64,000 bases of DNA from DATBGS01 sp036557885 (GTDB lineage Bacteria; Chloroflexota; Ktedonobacteria; Ktedonobacterales; DATBGS01). The position numbers were made by a program, and so were the translations under genes. The stretch lies in the NCBI GenBank assembly GCA_036557885.1, contig DATBGS010000024.1:86569-150568 (forward strand), in the 5' to 3' direction. Below, piece by piece: positions 59,749 to 64,000 of the stretch. Under the pieces are notes generated by a model, which had not been told where the DNA came from, made no database searches, and saw only the letters and a program-made list of their open reading frames with translations. The number at the start of each line of letters is the position of its first letter. The stretch's first letter is position 1.

Positions 59749-61839
59749 CTATCTTCGCGTTTCCGCCACCTCTGGCGCCTGCTGCCCATCGCGGTCATAC
59801 TGGTGATAGGTGTGCGCGGCTTGCCTTCCCAGCCCGGTCAGGAAGGAGCGCGTCACCCCAGTTTCGCTTTCATTGCCGGTGCGCCGCTGCTGCTCAATCC
59901 CGCCCGGCTTCGGCATGAAGCGATTATCCAAAGCCAGCCAGTTGGTCATAAACCCAGGCAGCACGCCATGCAGCCGCCCAAAGATCTGCGGTTGCCAGCC
60001 CAGCAGCACCTCGGTTTCGCCCACACGCGCCGCCCGCACAATGCGCCGCGCGGCGCGTCGGGCGCTCATCGCGGCAATGGGTAGGCTGGCCCCCAGGCTA
60101 AACCAGGTATACTCTGCCGTATGTTTCCCTTTGAACAGAGCGTTCACATGCGAGCCAGTCCGCATCAAGCCAGGCACTACCGTCACGACCTTGATACCTT
60201 CTTTGGCAACTTCGGCGTGCAGCCCCTCGGAGAAGCCAACCGCCGCAAACTTGGCCGCATTGTACGAGAGCAAATGGGGCACGCTGACCTTGCCACCAAT
60301 CGAGGTGATATTCACAATGCGCCCGCGCTTGCGCGGCAGCATATGCGGCAACACCGCCAGCGTGGTATAGACACTGCTCCAGAACATGGTATTGAGCGCC
60401 TCTTCAAAATCGTTGAGCGTCTGTGTCTGCAAAGGGCCAACCATGACGACTCCAGCGTTGTTGACGAGGATGTCAATGCGCCCAAAATGCGTGAGCGCCT
60501 GCGCAACCATCCACTGCACTTGCTCGCGCCTGCTTACATCGCAGGGAACCGCCAGCACCTCCGCGCCTAACTTCTCAATGTCGCGGCGCGCCCGCTCCAG
60601 GTCTTGTTCATTGCGCGCGCACATGACCAGCCTGGCCCCTTGGCGCGCAAACTCTTGCGCCAGCGCAAAGCCCAGGCCGCGCGAACTGCCCGTAATCAGC
60701 ACCACCTGCCCATGCAGGTCAATCGCCCGAAGCTGCCGCCAGAGCGCTCGCCCCGCCACCATCAGCCCGATACCTGCTCCAATAAGCGCCAGCCAGTTAT
60801 TGTTCCGGCCTGCTTTCACGCCGGATTGAGCCAGCTTCCAGGGCTTTGCTGCTGCGCGTTTCCGGGAGCGCTGGCGTAAAAGAAGCCAGCCTGCTGACGC
60901 AGCCGCCGCCACCACGCCTCCTACCAGCACGTTTCGGGCGGTGCTGCGAGCGGGCTTCTGCCAGCCGCCGCTTACGCGGTCCCACTCTGGCATGGGCGCA
61001 AAGAGATTACCAGGCGTTGGTCCTGCTGGCTGATCGGTCAGATGTTTGCGATCCACCTGCATTGCCATCAGCCGCTCGGTAAGGTTGGGCGCGACGGCAT
61101 GCAGGCCCTTGAGCATGATGCCAGCGCCGCCAACCGAGACTTCGCGCCTGGGATGCTCTGCGCATTTGGCAATCGCCCTGGCAACCTGCTCTGCTGAATG
61201 GACCGGCGGCATCGCCCGCACCGCGCGCCCGGTATAATTGGCGGCGTGCTGAAAGATAGGAGTATCAATCGTCGCGGGCAGGACGGTGCAGACGTGAATA
61301 TCGCCGCCATCCAGCATAAACTCTTCGCGCAAGCTCTGCGAGAGCGCCCAGATACCGCTCTTGGTGATGTCGTAGGCGCTGGTATAGGGCTGGGGCGTCT
61401 TGGCGACCACCGAGGAAACGTTGATGAGCACGCCGCTTCCCTGCTCATGGAAATACGGCAGGGCGGCGCGGGCGCCATGTATGCAGCCAAAGAGGTTGGT
61501 TTCAATGACCTGCCGATAGCTCTCCAGCGACGCTTCTTCAAAGCGCGCAAAGAGCGTGACGGCGGCGCAGTTCACCCAGACATCCAGCCGCCCAAAGTTC
61601 TCTATCGCCTGACGCGCCAGATTTTGCACAGCCTTTTTGTCGGTCACATCGGTTGGCACCACCACAGCCCGCCCGCCCAGCCAGCCGCATTCGGCGGCGG
61701 CATCGCGCAGGGCTGTCTCATTCCGGGCGCCCAGCACCAGGTTGGCTCCCTTGCGGGCAAACTCCAGCGCCGCTGCCCTGCCTATCCCACTGGAAGCACC
61801 AGTGATGACCACTACTGAATTCTGTATCTTGCGTGGCAT
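59749..61839 (-). CDS. Fused double short-chain dehydrogenase with central membrane segments
   Basis: A 696-residue protein with two complete SDR domains. Domain 1 (about 1-255): VITGASSGIGRAA, VNVSSV, SAYDITKSG. Domain 2 (about 380-620): LITGSSRGLGFAL, NNAGVV, NITSIGGK, LSYNAAKFA. Each has its own Tyr-x3-Lys and glycine loop. Between them, residues about 295-370, are two hydrophobic segments (NVLVGGVVAAAASAGWLLL and NWLALIGAGIGLMVAG), so both domains face the cytoplasm at the membrane. The natural substrates are unknown; lipid or quinone-like compounds would fit a membrane anchor. The start is ATG 61839, followed by PRKIQNSVV. Confidence 0.85.
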   Translation of the reverse strand: MPRKIQNSVVVITGASSGIGRAAALEFARKGANLVLGARNETALRDAAAECGWLGGRAVVVPTDVTDKKAVQNLARQAIENFGRLDVWVNCAAVTLFARFEEASLESYRQVIETNLFGCIHGARAALPYFHEQGSGVLINVSSVVAKTPQPYTSAYDITKSGIWALSQSLREEFMLDGGDIHVCTVLPATIDTPIFQHAANYTGRAVRAMPPVHSAEQVARAIAKCAEHPRREVSVGGAGIMLKGLHAVAPNLTERLMAMQVDRKHLTDQPAGPTPGNLFAPMPEWDRVSGGWQKPARSTARNVLVGGVVAAAASAGWLLLRQRSRKRAAAKPWKLAQSGVKAGRNNNWLALIGAGIGLMVAGRALWRQLRAIDLHGQVVLITGSSRGLGFALAQEFARQGARLVMCARNEQDLERARRDIEKLGAEVLAVPCDVSRREQVQWMVAQALTHFGRIDILVNNAGVVMVGPLQTQTLNDFEEALNTMFWSSVYTTLAVLPHMLPRKRGRIVNITSIGGKVSVPHLLSYNAAKFAAVGFSEGLHAEVAKEGIKVVTVVPGLMRTGSHVNALFKGKHTAEYTWFSLGASLPIAAMSARRAARRIVRAARVGETEVLLGWQPQIFGRLHGVLPGFMTNWLALDNRFMPKPGGIEQQRRTGNESETGVTRSFLTGLGRQAAHTYHQYDRDGQQAPEVAETRR

Positions 61840-61947
61840 GTAGCCTCCCTTGTCATCAGCCTATCAGAGGGTGACGGCCTCTTGTTTAGCATCTTGCGAA
61901 GGGGAAAGAGCGTGCAAGTTACATGCCCCTGGCGCCGGGTGCCGCTT

Positions 61948-62063
61948 GTAGCGCCGCCGTCCCTGGCGGCGAATCGTGGCACAAGGCAACGCTTGCTTCT
62001 GGGGACAGCCCTGCTTGTAGGGTCGGGCGGGTACGGCCCGGCGCGGTGGCCGGGGCTACAAGC
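61948..62063 (+). repeat. Cluster of three REP-like hairpins upstream of metG
   Basis: Plus copy 61948-61970 (GCC-type variant), a plus variant beginning at GTAG 62017, and a minus copy 62038-62063 ending CTACAAGC. They fill much of the metG upstream region, before the promoter. Confidence 0.7.
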
Positions 62064-62113
62064 AAAGCGGCCTCATAGGGCAGCCTTTGTTTCCGCGCCC
62101 TTGGTGCGCCGTG

Positions 62114-62122
62114 TGCTATAAT
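62114..62122 (+). promoter_or_regulatory. Extended -10 promoter of the metG leader
   Basis: TGCTATAAT at 62114-62122, a perfect extended -10. No -35 at 17 bases. Transcription should start near 62129, about 30 bases before the leader ATG. Confidence 0.6.
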
Positions 62123-62157
62123 AAGTCGTAGGCAAAAATAGTAGCGAGGCAGCAACA

Positions 62158-62247
62158 ATGGCACGCTTTTTCTCCTCCACAACCTGCATGGTGATGCCCA
62201 CGCGCGGGATGCCGCGCGCTCCGCTTCCCATGCTGTCTGCTGCCTGA
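62158..62247 (+). CDS. Methionine-rich leader peptide of metG (29 residues)
   Basis: An open frame of 29 codons from ATG 62158 to TGA 62247, preceded by GCGAGG. Methionine occupies positions 1, 11, 13, 18 and 25, so 5 of 29 residues are Met; the peptide begins MARFFSSTTCMVMPTRGM. A terminator-like hairpin follows at 62275 and then methionyl-tRNA synthetase. This matches the pattern of leader-peptide attenuation, in which ribosome stalling at codons for a scarce amino acid changes RNA folding. Function is inferred from position and content. Confidence 0.6.
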   Translation: MARFFSSTTCMVMPTRGMPRAPLPMLSAA

Positions 62248-62274
62248 CCCTAGCTACCAAGCACCGTCTTCACA

Positions 62275-62311
62275 GGGCCGCCCGGCGTGGGTGGCCCTTC
62301 TTGTTGTGTGT
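62275..62311 (+). terminator. Attenuator-like hairpin between leader peptide and metG
   Basis: GGGCCGCCC (62275-62283) pairs with GGGTGGCCC (62289-62297) with one G-T wobble and a five-base loop, followed by the U-rich TTCTTGTTGTGTGTT. CCCACGC inside the leader peptide (62197-62203) is a perfect complement of 62285-62291 on the hairpin. Confidence 0.55.
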
Positions 62312-62342
62312 TGCACCAGTTCTCACCCAAAGGAGTCTCAAG

Positions 62343-63944
62343 ATGAGCACCTATCCTGACACCATTCCGCCGCCCTGGTATGTCACCACCGCTATCCCCT
62401 ACGTCAATGCCAGGCCGCACCTGGGCTTTGCGCTAGAAGCCATCCTGACCGACGCGCTGGCGCGCTATCACCGCCTCAAAGGGGAGGATGTGCGCTTTCT
62501 CACCGGCACGGATGAAAACAGCCTGAAGAACGTGCAGGCGGCTGAGCGCGAAGGCATCTCAACCGCCGCGCTGGTGGAGCGCAACGCGACCTATTTCCAG
62601 GCGCTGCGCGAGCCACTCAACCTGTCGTTTGATGATTTTATTCGCACCAGCAGCGACCCGCGCCACGCCCCCGGCGCAGAGAAGCTCTGGGAAGCCTGCG
62701 CCCGGCAAGGCGACATCTACAAGCGCGCCTATCGCGGGCTGTACTGCGTGGGCTGCGAGCAGTTTTATACTGAGGATGAGCTAGTCGGCGGCCTCTGCCC
62801 GGAGCACCTGACACGCCCGGAGGTGGTGGAGGAGGAAAATTACTTCTTTCGCCTCTCGCGCTATGCCGACCACCTGCGCGACCTGATCGAAAGCGACCAG
62901 CTACGCATCCTGCCGCAGACGCGCAAGAACGAGACACTCAGCCTGATTCGCCAGGGGCTGACCGACTTCAGCATCTCACGCTCGCGTGCCCGCGCCCACG
63001 ATTGGGGCATTCCCGTTCCAGGCGACCCAGAGCAGGTGATGTACGTCTGGTATGACGCGCTCAGCAACTACATTACAGCGCTGGACTATGCCGATAACGG
63101 CCCGCTCTATCAACGCTACTGGCTGCATAATCCCAACCGCGTACATATCATCGGCAAAGGCATTTTGCGCTTTCATACCGTCTACTGGCCCGCGATTCTG
63201 CTTTCGGCGGGCGTGCCGCTGCCCACCAGCATCTTCGTACACGGCTATGTCACCCTTGGCGGCGACAAGATCAGCAAGACGCTGGGCAATGTGATTGACC
63301 CGGTGGCGCTGGTGGACCAGTACGGCACTGACCCGCTGCGTTACTATCTGCTGCGCGAGATTCCGGCCAGCGACGACGGCGACTACACGCAAGACCGTTT
63401 TATCCGCGCCTACAACGGTGATCTGGCCGATCAGTTGGGCAACCTGCTCAACCGCGTGGTGAACATGGTCAACCGTTATTACAAAGGCGTCGTGCCAACG
63501 CTCAGTCCCACCTGGGGCGCGCTTCCTCTTCTGAGAAGACAGGCTGAAGGGCTGCGCGGGCGGGTAGAGCAGGCGATGGAGCAATTCGCCCCGGACAAAG
63601 CGCTGGAGGCCATCTGGGAACTGGTGGGAGCCGCAAACAAATACGCACAAGAGACGCAACCCTGGGAGTTGGCAAAGCAGCGCAAGACTAGCGCGGACGC
63701 CGAAGCGGAGTTAGCAAGAAGCCTCTACAACTTGCTGGAGGCGCTGCGGCTCATTGCGTGGCATTGCCAGCCGTTCCTGCCAGCAACGGCTGAAGCTATC
63801 GCCGCGCAGCTTGGCATTCGCCTGGAGGACGCTGGCGACTGGAGCCAGGCCACCCGTTGGGGTGGCTTGCAGCCTGGCACCACCATTCAGCCTGGAGGGG
63901 TGCTGTTCCCCAAACTGGAAGCCGTAACAGAAGTAGCATCGTAG
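62343..63944 (+). CDS. metG: Methionyl-tRNA synthetase
   Basis: A 533-residue class I synthetase that charges tRNA-Met. The HIGH motif reads PHLGF, within YVNARPHLGFALEAI, and the KMSKS motif reads KISKT in GDKISKTLGNV. A CxxC pair (YCVGCEQFY) and one further Cys in GGLCPEH show the knuckle of the bacterial MetRS1/2-type form, with part of the zinc site. The C-terminal anticodon-binding helical domain follows; there is no EMAP/tRNA-binding tail. ATG 62343 follows AAGGAG. The preceding leader peptide suggests control by Met supply. Confidence 0.95.
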   Translation: MSTYPDTIPPPWYVTTAIPYVNARPHLGFALEAILTDALARYHRLKGEDVRFLTGTDENSLKNVQAAEREGISTAALVERNATYFQALREPLNLSFDDFIRTSSDPRHAPGAEKLWEACARQGDIYKRAYRGLYCVGCEQFYTEDELVGGLCPEHLTRPEVVEEENYFFRLSRYADHLRDLIESDQLRILPQTRKNETLSLIRQGLTDFSISRSRARAHDWGIPVPGDPEQVMYVWYDALSNYITALDYADNGPLYQRYWLHNPNRVHIIGKGILRFHTVYWPAILLSAGVPLPTSIFVHGYVTLGGDKISKTLGNVIDPVALVDQYGTDPLRYYLLREIPASDDGDYTQDRFIRAYNGDLADQLGNLLNRVVNMVNRYYKGVVPTLSPTWGALPLLRRQAEGLRGRVEQAMEQFAPDKALEAIWELVGAANKYAQETQPWELAKQRKTSADAEAELARSLYNLLEALRLIAWHCQPFLPATAEAIAAQLGIRLEDAGDWSQATRWGGLQPGTTIQPGGVLFPKLEAVTEVAS

Positions 63945-63961
63945 CCTGTAGGCTAGTGCTT

Positions 63962-63985
63962 GTAGCGCCGCCGACCCTGGCGGCG
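63962..63985 (+). repeat. REP-like hairpin (GCC-type) after metG
   Basis: GTAGCGCCGCCGACCCTGGC followed by GGCG. Same subtype as at 51865 and 61948. May end the metG transcript; the window stops just after. Confidence 0.75.
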
Positions 63986-64000
63986 TGTCGTGGCGAGTGC

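Noticed and set aside
62129..62342. T-box leader for metG
   Set aside because: No AGGGTGGNACCGCG-type T-box block and no specifier-loop structure could be found; the Met-rich frame explains the region better.
1..64000. CRISPR arrays, tRNA or rRNA genes, prophage or IS transposase
   Set aside because: No direct-repeat arrays with regular spacers, no tRNA-like cloverleaf blocks, no rRNA stretches and no transposase-like protein were found. The repeats are palindromic and scattered.

Overview
This is a GC-rich bacterial chromosome segment packed with genes on both strands. No rRNA, tRNA, CRISPR array, phage module or insertion-sequence transposase is visible. The gene set fits a Chloroflexota (probably Ktedonobacteria-like) soil or compost organism: an FMN-riboswitch-controlled riboflavin uptake pair of the RibX/RibY type, a eukaryote/archaeal-type prolyl-tRNA synthetase, a large secreted sedolisin protease, a bacterial family B DNA polymerase, many single-copy methyltransferases and SDR enzymes, and dispersed GTAG-hairpin repeats. 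This placement is an inference from gene content, not from a marker gene.
Layout. 1-5100: end of an MFS transporter, a PEGA-like membrane protein, proS, and a CDP-alcohol phosphatidyltransferase with a small membrane-protein partner. 5160-8760: a sedolisin transcription unit with its own promoter and terminator. 8770-13410: amidohydrolase, TMEM175-type channel, C45 acyltransferase-like protein and a membrane protein. 13425-16159: a methyltransferase, an ATP-dependent RNA ligase and an HD-phosphoesterase/polynucleotide kinase, i.e. a nucleic-acid end-healing and sealing cassette. 16300-23500: accessory metabolism and M48 protease. 23461-28500: DNA polymerase B with a LexA-like operator, divergent from a riboswitch-controlled riboflavin transporter. 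28500-38600: DJ-1/PfpI protein, a MurF-Alr fusion plus lipid kinase, aminotransferase, nitrilase-type amidase, GNAT and APH proteins, and a GntR(YtrA-like)/membrane pair. 38600-45300: a tandem HNH-like protein, a GT87 mannosyltransferase-like protein, a secreted phosphoesterase, a response regulator and a molybdopterin oxidoreductase. 45300-55200: an Hsp90-like ATPase/TPR pair, GDPD, an ECF sigma/anti-sigma pair and an envelope glycosylation pair. 55400-64000: acyl-CoA dehydrogenase, DedA, a double-SDR fusion and metG behind a methionine-rich leader peptide.
Two repeat families give the window its character. Family 1 is a short palindrome preceded by GTAG (about 22 copies), often in back-to-back pairs, the hallmark of REP elements handled by RAYT-type transposases. 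Seven copies lie in frame inside four protein-coding genes. Family 2 is a larger structured element (AGTCCGCG-x-AGGCGGACT core). One copy has perfect 23-bp terminal inverted repeats and supplies a stop codon. A related sequence lies in frame inside the DNA polymerase.
Most notable candidates: the ligase/HD-Pnk repair cassette with an overlapping methyltransferase gene, the five-methionine leader peptide and terminator ahead of metG, the LexA-like box over the polB promoter, the FMN riboswitch with a Shine-Dalgarno-sequestering hairpin and TTG start, and the in-frame REP insertions.
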